NCBI GenBank assembly: GCA_009760855.2
Contig: WPIO01000012.1
Coordinates: 4,670,001-4,734,000, forward strand
Length of the DNA: 64,000 nucleotides
From: Cristatella mucedo
Lineage: Eukaryota; Bryozoa; Phylactolaemata; Cristatellidae
Direction of reading: 5' to 3'
The translations under genes were made by a program, and so were the position numbers. The notes under the pieces are model-generated. The model saw only the letters and a program-made list of their open reading frames with translations, made no database searches and was not told where the DNA came from. Below are positions 39,601 through 53,101 of this stretch, one piece after another. Position 1 is the first letter of the stretch. Each line of letters opens with the position of its first letter.

Positions 39601-42600
39601 TGTGGGTGCTACTCAGGAGAGTTTTGCATGTTGCACTCGCAGCCTAAGCGCCTTTCGGTACGCATTCGGTAGCCAACAGACTTCGTCTCACCCAACAAAG
39701 AGGAAGTGGGAAGCATAGCAGAGTCTGGAGAGCAGTTGATGTAGTGAGTAGCGTGGAAGTAGCAGCTCAGTAGCAGCTGCGTGCATGCGCTAATGCGTTG
39801 GAATAGCAGTATGTAAATGTTGAATGTAGCCATTGTCGGTACGCATTTGCACGGATGGTTTTGCAGATTATGATCACTTGTCGGAGCTGGGGTTAGACGA
39901 CGTCTACTACTTGTGGCGCCTAGCTGGCGGCGACTTGGAGGCAGTTGTGCGCCGTGACGATTCGCAGCAGACCTGTCAGCCACCAGTCGTAATGCTGTGC
40001 AGGTGTGTGCTGTCTCTCATTTGCATGCACGACAGTTTGCTCTGGTTTTGCGCATAACGTCTATGTTCGTTGGATCCGTTAGTAACGAAGGCACGGGGCC
40101 TCTGTTTCAGAGCCCAAAATGCTGACCCTTGGCAATTTTGTCTTTTTACTGCCTTTATAACTGCTCAATGAATGTGAGAAGCCGGGTGTCTCTGGGGGAA
40201 GCAGAGCTAGATAGCAACGTGCCGTTTTATTTTTATGCCTCCGGACCGAACATTGTGACGGCATTTGCTCTCAAGAGTCAGTGTTGCCTCCAGGATTGCA
40301 TGTCAAAAAGCTGCAGCAACTTGACTGCTCAGCTGATGTGGCAGTGGTGCCATTCAGATTAGCGGTCTGAGAGACGTCGGCTTTGCATCGGCAGAATTGG
40401 TGCCTTTGTAGCTATGTGACAGCTGACGGTGACCAGTACGGCTCAGCAAAAGATCCATCTAGTCGCTGTGACAGGACGGTCGTCGTGCTGCCACTCGATC
40501 AGCTTCGTGAGAGACTGGCCGTTGTCGATGCCTGCGACTACTATCCTCTCATTGAAGAGTGAGTGGCCAGAGTCGGGCACAGGCCGCTCGCTACCCGACT
40601 GATGCTCATCGAATGCTGCTTGTGATCGACTGGCCTTTTCTTTTCTTCCACCACGTTATAGATACTGTGATGCATTCAGCTTGTCTCAGACAAGGTAATG
40701 GTTCGTCCGGCTAGGGACTTTGGAATTTCAGGCAGTAGAACCATATTATAGGGCTAAATGTTTAACTTTTTGCTCCAAATTTTTACGAAGAAAGCCCCAG
40801 CCGCCTAGCCAGTTGATGACGAAACAGTAATGTCACGCTGGTCTGCACAAGCATGCAACTATAACGAAAGGCCGGGTGTGCTGCTATAGTGCACCGGTTG
40901 CTTGTTTATAGTCTTGTTTAGTGTCTTTTTGCAAGAAAATTTTGAACTGTATCTTGTACCAGTGGTGTAGCTTGGTGTGTTTGGCACTTGGAAGCACCCT
41001 CGGGATATTTGAGTTGGCTTCTTATCAATAGGATATCTTTCTGGTTCATTGGAGCCTGCCGTGTGTGTGTGTGTGTGTGTGTGTGCTATGTGCTCGAAGA
41101 ACACCCTTGCATTTTCCTACCGTGGTCGAGTACTTTATTCCCTACTCATATGTTAGCTTCAAAGGTGCCTAGCCACCAGAACTAGTTACTATTGGTTCTC
41201 TTCCGAGGCAGCTTTTATCATCGGTGGATTACACCTGTATGCAGGCTATCGTCAGCCAGCCTCGAGGTTGTCTCCAGTTTAGTCCAGCATTCTCCGAGAA
41301 CTACTTAAGCATGTTTGCCATTGCAGAGATTTGATCCTGTAGCCCTCTAACGTCGTTAGGGTGGATCTTATTAAGCTGCCTAATTCTCAAATGTGTGCAG
41401 CTTTGCAGTCATTGGGTGGCAAATCCAGTTCTTGCCCTGTTGTCTGCCCGAGCAAGCAGTGAAAAATCCTTCGTGTGTGACACTGTCCAAGATTTTAAAA
41501 AGAGATTAAAAAATCTCACCTACTTCAGCAAAGTATATTTCCAGGCAATGGTGGAGCAAGAATTTTCATCTGGATGTGGAAGACATGCATTTTTTGTGTA
41601 GGAAAAAACAAAAGATTCTTCATGTAGGTAATGCTATACCGAAGTTAATGAAAAACTATTGTGAAAAAAGCATAGTTTTAATGCAACAGGAACTCTGTGG
41701 CTATGCCTATCGAGTAGAATTCACACATAACTCCATCGTTGGTGACGATCGGGGTGGGAGAGCGGCGCGATAGATCACTGCCCCACAATGCCCCCTGCCC
41801 ACCAGGCTCCACCACTGTTTCTAGAAACCTCTTTTCTCTTTTATTGTCGAAAGTTCATGCAAGATCTCTCTTCGAGTCTCATCATCGAATAAATACCCAA
41901 TTTGCCGAAGGCTCCCGTTGGTGGGAGGTCTAAAATGGTGCACATGTTATCACTAACTAATTGGAGTGCTTTGCTCGCTTTCCAGCATGTACCAGAAAGA
42001 GATGTAGAACTTTCACGAGTTTTACAAATATTCCATCATGCTTTACTGTTATGCCATTTAAAGAGGATGTTGAATCCCTTGATTTGTCTCTAAACATCGA
42101 ACTATTAAACCTATGTGATGCCAGACTGTATTACTGTTTATGCCGTCATGTTGAAGTGCTTGATTGCGTCGTGTTTGCTGAAGATTACAAGACTCAGACA
42201 CCTTGTCATCTAGCGCTGGGAACGTGCAGTCGCCGGAGACATCGCGTTTGCCACTCGTAATTAAAGAGCGCGATGTTGAGTACCAGATGCGACGACTGCT
42301 TCTTTTCCGGCGTCTCCTCTTGGGATCGCCATACACAAGGCCCCAGATCATCAGGGAAGCACGCACTGACGTGCCACCACGCGTCCGAGGCATGGTCTGG
42401 GCTGTACTACTTGATGTTCAGGTTAGCACTCTCACCCATCGTCGTTTTTTAGCCACGAGGATCGATTTAGGCTTGTGTAGATCAGAAATTGTGAGCTGGG
42501 ATGTGCTCATTTCTACTGTGCAATTGTGAAATGCCTCTCCAATCGTTCGTCATTGCTTATGCTTCTCTCAGAGTGATCAGTTTACTTAACCCACTGCGAT

Positions 42601-45600
42601 TGCCTGCAGGGAGACGTCCAGGCTCGATACGACAGGATCGACAAAGAAACACCGAAGGCTATCGATCGCCAGATCGAGGTGGACATTCCACGTTGCCATC
42701 AGTACAACGAACTCATGTCATCTCCCGATGCACACCGAAGACTTCGCCGGGTCTTAAAGGCATGGGTTGTCTCACATCCTCAATATGTCTACTGGCAAGG
42801 TCTGGACTCGCTATCAGCTCCATTTGTTTACCTTCTATTCGAATACGAAGGTAAATTTATTCTTGGTGTGTCTTCAGATGTAGATAGCTTCTAGCTTTTA
42901 GCCGAACTCACTCCTCGAGTGTGCTTGCATATTTCGGTCACTGAGAAAGTCATTCGAGGAAAACTTGTCAAGTGAAAAGAAATCATTGCTTGACGGTAGT
43001 GGCCAGGGAGCTTGTGGAAAGGAGAAGGCATACTCTAGGTCTGTACAAGACGTCCAACTCATTTACAACTGGTCTGCAGAATAAATGACAGGACATATCT
43101 TTATTCGAGAACGAGACTGCTCTTAGTTGTGAGTTGCATCAGCAGCTCCGGTCATTCAATAATTTCAGGTGCTGGTCGTTCTAAGATTGGTCTTGTTCAG
43201 CTATTGAGTAGCCACTGTAATGCTTGTGTCGAATATGCTTCTGTCGCCTAACTTTGAACTGCTTGTGATGAGTGCCATCATGAATCGCTCGTTCTAGTAC
43301 ACTGTGGTTGTTCGGTCCATGCATTCGTGACATCCCGTCTCGACTTCTGCAACTCACTGCTGACTGGCCTACCAGCATGTGCGATCAGGCGATTGCAGCT
43401 AGTGCAAAACTCTGCAGCTAGGCTTGTCTGTCGTGAGCTTCGCAGTTGCCAAATTACTCCACTTCTCGCCGACCTGCACTGACTACCAGTCAAGCAACGG
43501 ATTGACTTCAAGGTTTTGTCGTTCACTTTTAGGTCACTTCATTCTATGGCTCCAGCCTATCTCTCCGACATACTCCCCCATCAGGCCAAGCATCGTACCA
43601 CCCGCTTTTCGGAATCCAACAGTCTAGAAATACCTCGTACAAACCTTAAATCCTTTGGAGACCGTGCATTTAGTTCGTATGCTCCCAAAGCCTGGAACTC
43701 CCTCCCGACCTGCGTCAGAACATCCCCTGACCTGACCACATTTAAAAGGAACTTAAAAGCACACCTACTTAGGACAGCATTTAGTGGGTCCCTGTGATTC
43801 GTCCTTCACGTGCTTATGCGTGCTGACACTGTGCATGCTGCCACTAACCACATTTGCATGCTGACCCTGTGCATGTCACCCCTAACCATGTTATTCATCT
43901 TGTTTGTTTTTCAAGCATGATTTTTTCTTACCATTCAATTGCATCTCCCTTTGCAGCAAATGTAAAGCGCCTAGAAAGAGATAAAGTTCTATGAGGGCGC
44001 TTTATCAAGTACATTATTATTATTATTATGCCGAAATGTCAAGTCAGTGCCTCGGTTTCTGCCTCGCTATATGCCTTGGTTGCTGCATCGCCATGTTGGC
44101 TGCTATTGCATAGCACGGTGCCAAGATTTCAGTCAGCTCTGCTACCGCTGCTCGGATGTATTGACTGTACTGCATCGGTCATTTCCCAAACGTGTTTTGC
44201 AGCTCTTGCATTTGCCTGTCTGGAACAGTTTATTGACAAGTATTTGCACAATTTTTTCTTGAAAGACAATGCTTCAGTCATACAAGGTAAGCTGCTTTCC
44301 GCTAGTGGTTTCCTTACCTGAAAAGCAAGATGGCATTGGCAGTGCTTTTGGAGCAGTAGGTGCAGTGGGATCTTCTAGCAAGGGATGTCGTATAATCGTC
44401 ATTTGCTTAGTTTTTCTAGCCTAATAGTTAACTTTTAGTCTGTTTCATTTGTATCGTATGTTATATGGTGGTCCACGAATGCATAAAATTTTACCATATG
44501 TGCATCCCAGTCTCGTTGCTATTGTTACTGCTGCTGCTGTCTTCGGCTGCTGCTGCTCCCGAGTAGTGGCCAGAAGCATGCTACTCTAGTGTCCTCCATA
44601 AACCTTGCTTATGCTTTTTAGAATATCTGGCAGTTTTTTGTCACCTGATTGCATTTCACGAACCGGAACTAAGCAACCACATGGAAGAAATCGGGTTTTT
44701 TCCTGATGTAAATCTATTTTCTATCTATAGATATTTGTGTCGGTCATCGTAACCAGTTTGCTGAATGCAGCATAAGCTAGCATACAAACACATAGGGTGA
44801 CATCGTGCTGTTTTCTGTTTTCAGCTCTATGCCATTCCTTGGTTTCTCACCTTGTACGCACGTAAGTACATGTTGCCAGCTAAAACATCTGCCATCCCAT
44901 TTTGTGCTGGTGCTGCTTCTGCTGCCACCGCTGCTGCCAGGTGTCGGCAGTTGCTGGGCTCACCCTCACCGATTCTATATGCTAATGGTAATACATGGCC
45001 AGGGGTGCATAACTTGAGACGTCTGAGCTGTTGTTCTTTGATTGGCTGGTTCGGTGTTTGGGTACCCTGCTGGCCACCGGCAGTGCTGAATGGCAAGTTT
45101 GCACTGCTCTGCAAAGGTCTGGTTGCTTTCGAGCTTGCAGAGGCTGCCGCTGCATGCCTTCGAACGAATCATTCGTGAACAGATGCTGCCCTGCTCCCTC
45201 TGTGGGTTGTGCTCACAGCGGAAGCAGTGTCACCTGTCACAGCTAGTCAGTGGCTGCTGTGAGGCTCGTGCCACCCTCGAGCTTGACATCAAAAGAGGCG
45301 TGTGCTTCCGGCTACAGCTGTGCACAGCTTTTAGGATCATGGCTTTCTGCCAAATCGCTCAGTTACCACTTGTGCTGGATTTAGCAGCGATCGTCCCTAT
45401 CGATTGAGAGAGTGTGGCTGATTAGAATGTTCTGGGGGCTTGCCTGTGTTTGCTACCTGCCATGAGGTTCCGACTGTGCACACTCGTGCTTGGACTCGAC
45501 CCGATCAATTGTGTGGAGACATTTCTTGTCGTTCTCGATCAATGTAGCTATCACCCTTTGCCAACCGGCATTAGCCAAATTTGCAGAGAGCACCTAGTTC

Positions 45601-48600
45601 AAGGCTAAGGTGGTACCTAGTAGCCTAGTTGCATCCTGTCGATCTGAGCCCTGTGCCTTCCCGTGCATTTGAGTGACTTTCTCTGACGCGTTGTGTTGTC
45701 TTGGTCCACAGTGTTGTGCATCTTGCACATCTAGCCATCCATGAGCGTGCACAATCCTGCTTTCTTGCACGCTTAGGGCATGCGACTTCGATATTTTCTT
45801 CTGCTTTGCTAGCATGCAACTTCGATTTTTTCCATCTGCTGTGCTCGTGGTTTGCAGCTTATTGGCTGGTCAGCCTGTGGGTGCACATAAGACTTCGGCA
45901 TCGTTCATTTTTTGCAGATGTGTTTCCGCTGCACCGACTGTTTCACCTGTGGGACATGTTGTTGCTAGGTGGCCCAGCAACGCCGTTCTTCATTGCCATA
46001 GCTATGCTACAGCAGCTGAAATCCCGTCTGCTGCAGTATGGCTTCAACGAGTGCATTCTGCTGTTTTCCGATCTTCCGGGTAAGGGGCGTTTTCTGCTGG
46101 CAGATCGGTGTGTGTGTGTGCAGACCGCAGTTCACTCCTGCCAGACTGCTGCGCACAGGCTCAGTTGAGACAGAGTTGAGCCGAAAGAAAAGGGCTGGAT
46201 GAAACCTAAAGCATCCCCTTTTGCTGTAGAGACACTCTGTCTCAAGCAGGCCTGCTGTGCTTGTCTGTGACTTTCTTGCTTGCAGGTCTCCACCGCCTGT
46301 GCCAGGCGAGTCAGGGGAAAAAGTGTGCAACGAGTAGTGACAGAGTGGTCGTCGGTATGCACCTGCTTCGTGCTGGTTAACGCTGGCCGACTCACAGGTG
46401 CATGCAGGTCACGAGTTAGACAGTTAGACAGAGTCCGAGGGGGTTAGAATGGTGCCAAGCTCGTGGGGAAGCAGTTCGCTTGTGAGGAAGTGCAAGGCAG
46501 CTGCTCCACAGCTGCCATGTCTGAAACTACACACATTCTCTGTAGTGCGGCCACTCTTCCAGCCAGCAAATATAAGCATCAGAAGCTGTAAGTGACCGTG
46601 ACTGGTGCTTGGAAATGGAGTCAGTCTCTGAAATGGAGCTGCTTGGAAATGTAGCCGGTCTCTGAATTGCCTGTCAAAACATTACACAGTATTTATGATG
46701 CAGGTTTCCGGCCGTGAGTTTCGATGGTCCTCCGCCCAGTCTCCTCCCTCGAAGGCACAGAACAAGTCTCGAAGGCCACTGGCGCACAGCTGCAGATGCT
46801 TGCTACCTGGCACACCCCCTTAAGGCCAACGAAGCAAGGTAGCTCGTGTAAGTTGCCGTGTGATTCCGAAATTGGAAAAACTAATGCTCAAAATCGGCTC
46901 TGCCAGCATATCTCTTGTTGAATCTGCACGAAATCAATGGTTCGTGTTCCAAAGTGACCTTTTTTTAGCGACCACATCAGCTCCACAATCAAATCTGCCT
47001 ACTTTCAGCTGCATGAAATTGCTAAAATTCGTGCTTTTTTAGATAGGACACCACATCTAAGTTGGTCCATGCATTTGTGACATCCCATCTTGACTTATGT
47101 AACTCACTGCTTTCTGGCCTATCAGTATGTGCACTCAGGCGCTTACAGCTGGTGCAAAACTGTTCAGATAGGCTTATCTGTCGTGAGCATCGCAATTGCC
47201 ACATCACACCACTTCTTGCCGACCTGCACTGGCTACAAGTCAAGCAATGGATCGACTTCAAGGTTTTGTCACTAACTTTTAGGTCCTTTCCTCCTTTGGC
47301 TCCAGCCTACCTATCAGATCTCCTGCCCCACCAGGATAAGCATCGCACCACCCGCTTTTTGGAACCTAACAGTTTACCTATACCTCTTACAAACCTCAAA
47401 TCCTTTGGAGACCGTGCATTTAGTAGGTATGCTCCCAAGGCCTGGAACTTGCTCCCGACTTCTGTCTTGATATCCCCTGCCTTGACCACATTTAAAAAGA
47501 AATTAAGGCACCTATTTATGACAGCATTTATTGGGTCCCCATGATTCGTTCTTTATATGATTATGCGTGCTGACACTGTTGCATGCTGCCACTAACCACA
47601 CTTGCATGCTGACCCTGAGCATGTCACCCCTAATTATATGTTATTCATGTTGTTTACCAAGCATGATACCACTCACCATTCGATCGTGTTTCCTTTGCAG
47701 CAAATGTAAAGCACCTAGAAAGAGATTGAGTTTTCTGAGGATGCTTTATCAAGTGTATTATTATTGTTATTAGGCTTTCAGGGAGGTGCTGCCTGGCTTA
47801 GCCAGAAGCTCACGGTGTGTGCCACGTGGTGCTACTTCAGCCTTGGCCTGTTTCTCCTGAGACAAGACCTCTTTCTTACTACTTAGCTAGGACTAAAACA
47901 AAGACAGCTGTAATGATGCACACCTTCGGGAATGCTGATTTCAGGGTCGGTTTCCAGAGGAGCCAAAGAGGAAATTCTTTTAAGACCGGTCTCAAGATTT
48001 CGAAGGGTAGTGGTGCACCTACGGTGTGCAGTTTTAACCGTAATTTGTTGTGGCAATCATTTCTTTTGGACGGGTCTGCAGAAGTTTATGTGGCCTTGAT
48101 GCCATCGGTGCACATCTCCAAGTTTTCAAAATCTGGACTTCAGTTTTCTTGTATACCGTTACTATATAAAAAAAAGTTAACTCCGGGCAGATTCTATTCG
48201 ACGCAGAATCAAGATTTGTTTCTGTTCGGTAGCCATTTTTTAAGAGAGTTTACCATATTTTTGCTGGCGGTCTTAAAAGGTGTGGCCAGGTGACAAGCTG
48301 AAGCAGTGCAGCCTCAAGCTGCCTCCCCACTGAGGATACTTGGCAGGTACAAGGAGTGGCAGGAGCATTGCAGGAGGCACCCTTGACCAGCCAAGCTCCG
48401 AATCAGTCTCAGGAGAGAGGGTTATAGTCTTTTTAGAGCTCGCTGGTTAAACTTTTAAGACCAGCTCTAACGATCTCTAGGTAGCAATCATGCTAAGTCG
48501 GCAGTCGATCCTATCATTCAAGCATGTGGTAGGCAGTTGCTGTTGCACGGCGTGTGCAGTGCAGGCAGATTTGCAATCCATTAGTGATCAAGTTATCGTA

Positions 48601-51146
48601 GCCTCGGCTTCTGGTTTGTGACCGATTATTTAGATAAATCTTATATAATTGATTTACGAAAAATATATTGAGGCTACTGAAAATACTGCCGGTCAAAAAC
48701 AAGTATCACCCCTTATCTGCAGCATTGCTGAAATAAGAAGCTGAATCTATAATATGTGACTTCTGAATCCAGTCATCTACTTTTTTCAAGTAATAGTAAT
48801 GATAATGATGCATTTGTATAGCACCCTTATAAATTAATCTCTTTCTGGGGTCTTTGCACAAGTTTCTAAAGGAAACACGATCAAATGGTTAGTAATAGAA
48901 TGCACAGTGTCAGCAAGCATGAAATGGTTAGAGGTAACATGCACATTATTAATAGCTCTGAGAAACAGGTGTGTGTTAGCTTATTTTGAAATGTCAAGTC
49001 AGGATGGCATTACCTCAGTCTGGAGTAAGTTATACGCTTTGGGAGCATATGAACTGAAGTCACGGTCGCCAAAGGATTTGAAGTTGGGTCGTGGCACAGC
49101 TCAGCGATTTTAGTCAGAAAAGCAGTTGGTACGATGCCTAGCATGGTGGGTAGTAGTTCTGATAGGTTTGCTGGAGCCAGAGAATGGAGGGATCCAAAAG
49201 TGAATGACAGAACTTTGAAGTCAATACTGTGCTTGATTGAGAGCCATTCCAGGTCGGCAAGAAGTGTTGTGATGTGAGAGCTGTGATGCTAATGACAGAC
49301 AAGTGTAGTGGCAGAGATTCGCTCCAACTGAAAGTGGTTGATTGCATGTGCCGGTAGACCAGCAAGCAGTGAGTTACAGAAGTCGAACTGGATGTTACAA
49401 ATGCATGGATCAATTTAGATGTAGTATTGCTGTCTAAGCAGGCCCGAAATTTTGCAAAGTTGCATAGCTGAAAGGAAGAAGACTCCTTGTGCAATGTAAT
49501 GTAATGTATCTCTGTCTATAACTTCACAAAAACCATGTGGGTGTTACACTGGACAATTTTGTATAGCACACTCGCAGCCTAAATGACTTCCGGTATGTAT
49601 TTGGTAGCCAACAGACTTTATCTCACAGACGACTGTGGGAGCTGACAAGGTCGTCTAGTGAAAGGTCACATTAGAACAGGACGCCCAGATTTCGTTCAGA
49701 TGCTACAGGAAATATGTTGGCAGGGCCGATTTCGATGTCTTGAAGCTTTTCAATTTCTAAGTCAGATGTTTGTGTCCATAATTAGTGAGTTCTGGTGAGC
49801 CGTGATGGCACACTAGGTTTCACGACCTCGATCCCGAACTCGTGGGTTCGAATCCTGCAGTGGGCGATCCTTTATTTCTGCTGCGAACGGTGGTGATAGC
49901 TGTAAAGGCTCTTCTATTGCTATACAGCAGAGGCTGTTAAATTAGCTAGCATTTTTGTTATTTTTAAGTTGGTTTTATTTTCATTCAACTTGATAAAGTT
50001 TGCTGCCATCCGTGTGCAGATGTAAGCAAATGAGCTGTTATTCATAAATGCAGAAAGTAAGGTACTGTGTTGGAAATAGGAGGCACTACTCTCGGCGCTT
50101 TTAGAGCAACAGGACTCAACATATGCTGTCCTACTTTTGGTCACCTCTGGTCATGTCCTTTACGGTCAAGGTCCCGTATGAAGGAAATTCTTGGTGTGTG
50201 GTGGGTTGACTGTGGACATTGCTTCTAGACCGAGGGCCATGGCGGCTTGTTGGGTTGCAGGGAGTAGGGAATAAAGCAGGCTTCCAGAGACGTGTTAGAC
50301 CACTGCGAAGGCAAGGTTTTCTGCGAAATTTTCTCCTAAGGTAGCACTTTTAAACCCGCTCAGGGGCCGCTGATGACTCATTGTTAACTTATTATATGGA
50401 TCCTTACCTTTTTAAAATATCCAGCACATGACTGCTGTGCTACTTGTCCTTGTGTAACTAGCACATACATATGTAGAGGCAGCTGTATGATAGGTGCCAG
50501 TAAGGAATAGTACAGTATACCCATTAGTTCTATTATTGCTTGTGTCTGGTTTGGTCCGGTAGGCTGCTGCTCTTGCAACGACCAAAGCGGTGCGGTGGCC
50601 ATTATCGGTCTACCGGTTTGGATTAACATTCGGATCAGACGGAACTTCTGGACTTCTTACAAACTAGTTTGCTAGCCCCCAGCACGAGAAAAACTGTGCC
50701 AGGGTCGTCACTGGACCTCTTTCAAGCTTACAAGTGCGTTAGAACAGGCGCTTTATTATTCTCGAATGCCAGGATTCGATGGTGAGAATTTGAACTAGTG
50801 TGCAATAATTTTGACACGGGTCTGCTGGAAGCCTGTTGCTGTGGGTGTGTTGTGGCTCGTGGAAAGTCGAATTAAGAGTCAGACTGTCGGACTTTTTTTG
50901 TAAAGACTAGCGACACTAGTGGTTTACCTTACTGTGAACTGCTTCTTTATTGCTTTGGGAACTAGACACGCTTTAATTTCGATCTGGGTTTGTATCTGGT
51001 GCCATAGCTAACTTTTGAGGTACTGTTTCTAGTCGCAAGTGCTAGCAGGGTATGCTGTATCTTCCTATCTTAAAAGGGTTGCTGCTGAGCCTTTGCTCAA
51101 ATTTCCTGGCATGGTCATTGTGATCAGTGTGTGTGTGTATGTGTGT

Positions 51147-51229
<83 letters not shown>

Positions 51230-53060
51230 GTGTGTGTGTGTGTCTGCTGCAATAGTTCAATGGCATGAAGGAGTGAACAAATTAAGATTCATGCACAAAA
51301 CGCTGTGACTTTATCCACCTCACTACAGTTCATTCTTGCCTTGACCCTTTTTAATTCGTTCCTATTACTGGCACTTTGTGAAATGATTCCAGGTTGTTTT
51401 GTTTTGATCGTGGCACTCGATCGTTTGCATGTGGTCTTTTGCTGGTGACCCTGTGGCCATGTTCGCAGAGCTGCTGCTGCTCTGGATACACCACTTTGGG
51501 AATATTAGAAATCGTGGTCATTCGTTGTATTGCAGAGATTGACATTGAACAGTGTGTCAAGGACTGCGTGAAGATTTTTCATGCCACGCCGCGAAGCGCC
51601 TCGTACAGGCAGCATGCTCAGTCACCTGCTGCTGGTACTGGCGATAGGGCTGCTGCATCAGGTCTCCAGCAGCAGCAGCCACCTGCTTCAGGATCCATTC
51701 AAAGCGATCTTGTAAGACGTTGGCCTGCCGTCGCGACCTTGAACCTTGGCCTGCCAGCAGGATGCAATCAGCACTCGTCTTGCGACGGTTTCATTTCACT
51801 TGGACTTGCAGAGCACACCAGAGAGAGGGAGAGGGGGAGAGAGAGCATGACAGAGTTTCTTTCGCCTTCTACTTTGCTCTCTGCTTGGGGTGCACCCCTG
51901 CTTCTTAGCCATCACTTTACTTACGGTACTTGGCTTTTTTTTTTGTTTAAACAATCGGAATCCGATGCGGGGACTAATTAACTGATTGCTTGTCTTGCAG
52001 ACATTCGATTGTGGATGTTGACAAATTTTCTTAAACTTCGTTGTGATAAAACCGAACTGTTACTCATGGGACATCCTAGCCGTGTGGCTGGACTAGAAGC
52101 CTCTGCTCTTCTAGTAGGTGATGCTCTTGTGCAACCGTCACCATGTGCTCAGAATTTAGGTGCCGTCTGTAGCAACTGCCTAAATTTTGCAAGACTGCCT
52201 GCACAGCTATCCGTCACGTCCAATCCCTATCTAACATTAGGGACTGTCTACCACGGAGGCTTGCAAAAAATTCAGCTAGCTCCCTGGTCCAGTCATTCCA
52301 ATTACTGCCATTTCATTTAGGCTTCGCTACCGAAAAAGGTCATTTGGCCGCTGCAGCTGGTGATGAATACGGCCTCAAAGCTAGCAAAGAAATGGTAAAG
52401 GTTCAGCTATGCTTCAGCCATCCATTCATTTGCTGAAGGAGCTTCGTTGACTTCTGGTTGATCAACGGATACAGAGTACAATTCTTCTGATCCGCATGGC
52501 CCGCCATGGCTTGGCTCCTTCATACCTAGCTGAACTTCTGCACCAGTTTCAGCCTCCTCGTGCCCTTAGGCCCTCTATGGACAATAATTAGCTGTTCCAA
52601 CCCTATGCTTCAAGACTTTTAGCGATTTAAGCTAAGAAAGGAGCCCTTTAAGAAGCTTTTTCTCTGCAGGTCCGAGACAGGAACTCGCTTCCACAAATCT
52701 TATGCACTACATCTACTCTCTTGCTGCCGATTGTAGCACATCCTTTCCAAGCGTCCTGGGCTGCTACTTCCATGCTACTCACTACCTTGACTACTCTCCT
52801 GACTCAGCTATGCTACTCACTTTTTTTATAAAGACTATCGACACTAGTGGTTTACCTTACTGTGAACTGCTTCTTTATTGCTTTGGGAACTAGACACGCT
52901 TTAATTTCGATCTGGGTTGGTATCTGGTGCCATAGCTAACTTTTGAGATACTGTTTCTAGTCGCAAGTGCTAGCAGGGTATGCTGTATCTTCCTATCTTA
53001 AAAGGGTTGCTGCTGAGCCTTTGCTCAAATTTCCTGGCATGGTCATTGTGATCAGTGTGT

Positions 53061-53101
<41 letters not shown>

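Larger units (their letters stand above)
48783..50150 (-). mobile_element. Antisense LINE A (L2-like) copy with two nested insertions
   Basis: 3' tail at 48790-48850. Minus-strand reading gives [19 protein letters not shown] up to about 49490, then resumes at 49637 ([16 protein letters not shown]-like remnant). LINE B 3' sequence sits at 49491-49636 and SINE2 at 49798-49955. Confidence 0.8.

Noticed and set aside
45701-46168. 155-codon plus-strand frame as a single exon
   Set aside because: Its central part is TBCK exon 18 (45918-46079); the ends are intron read-through.
47817-48293. 158-codon plus-strand frame in TBCK intron 18
   Set aside because: No motif, no suitable splice phases, no repeat of it elsewhere in the window; likely chance.
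49826-49866. tRNA gene suspected from GTGGGTTCGAATCCTGCAG
   Set aside because: Only the B-box half is tRNA-like; the surrounding 150 bp recurs as SINE2, and no full cloverleaf is formed.
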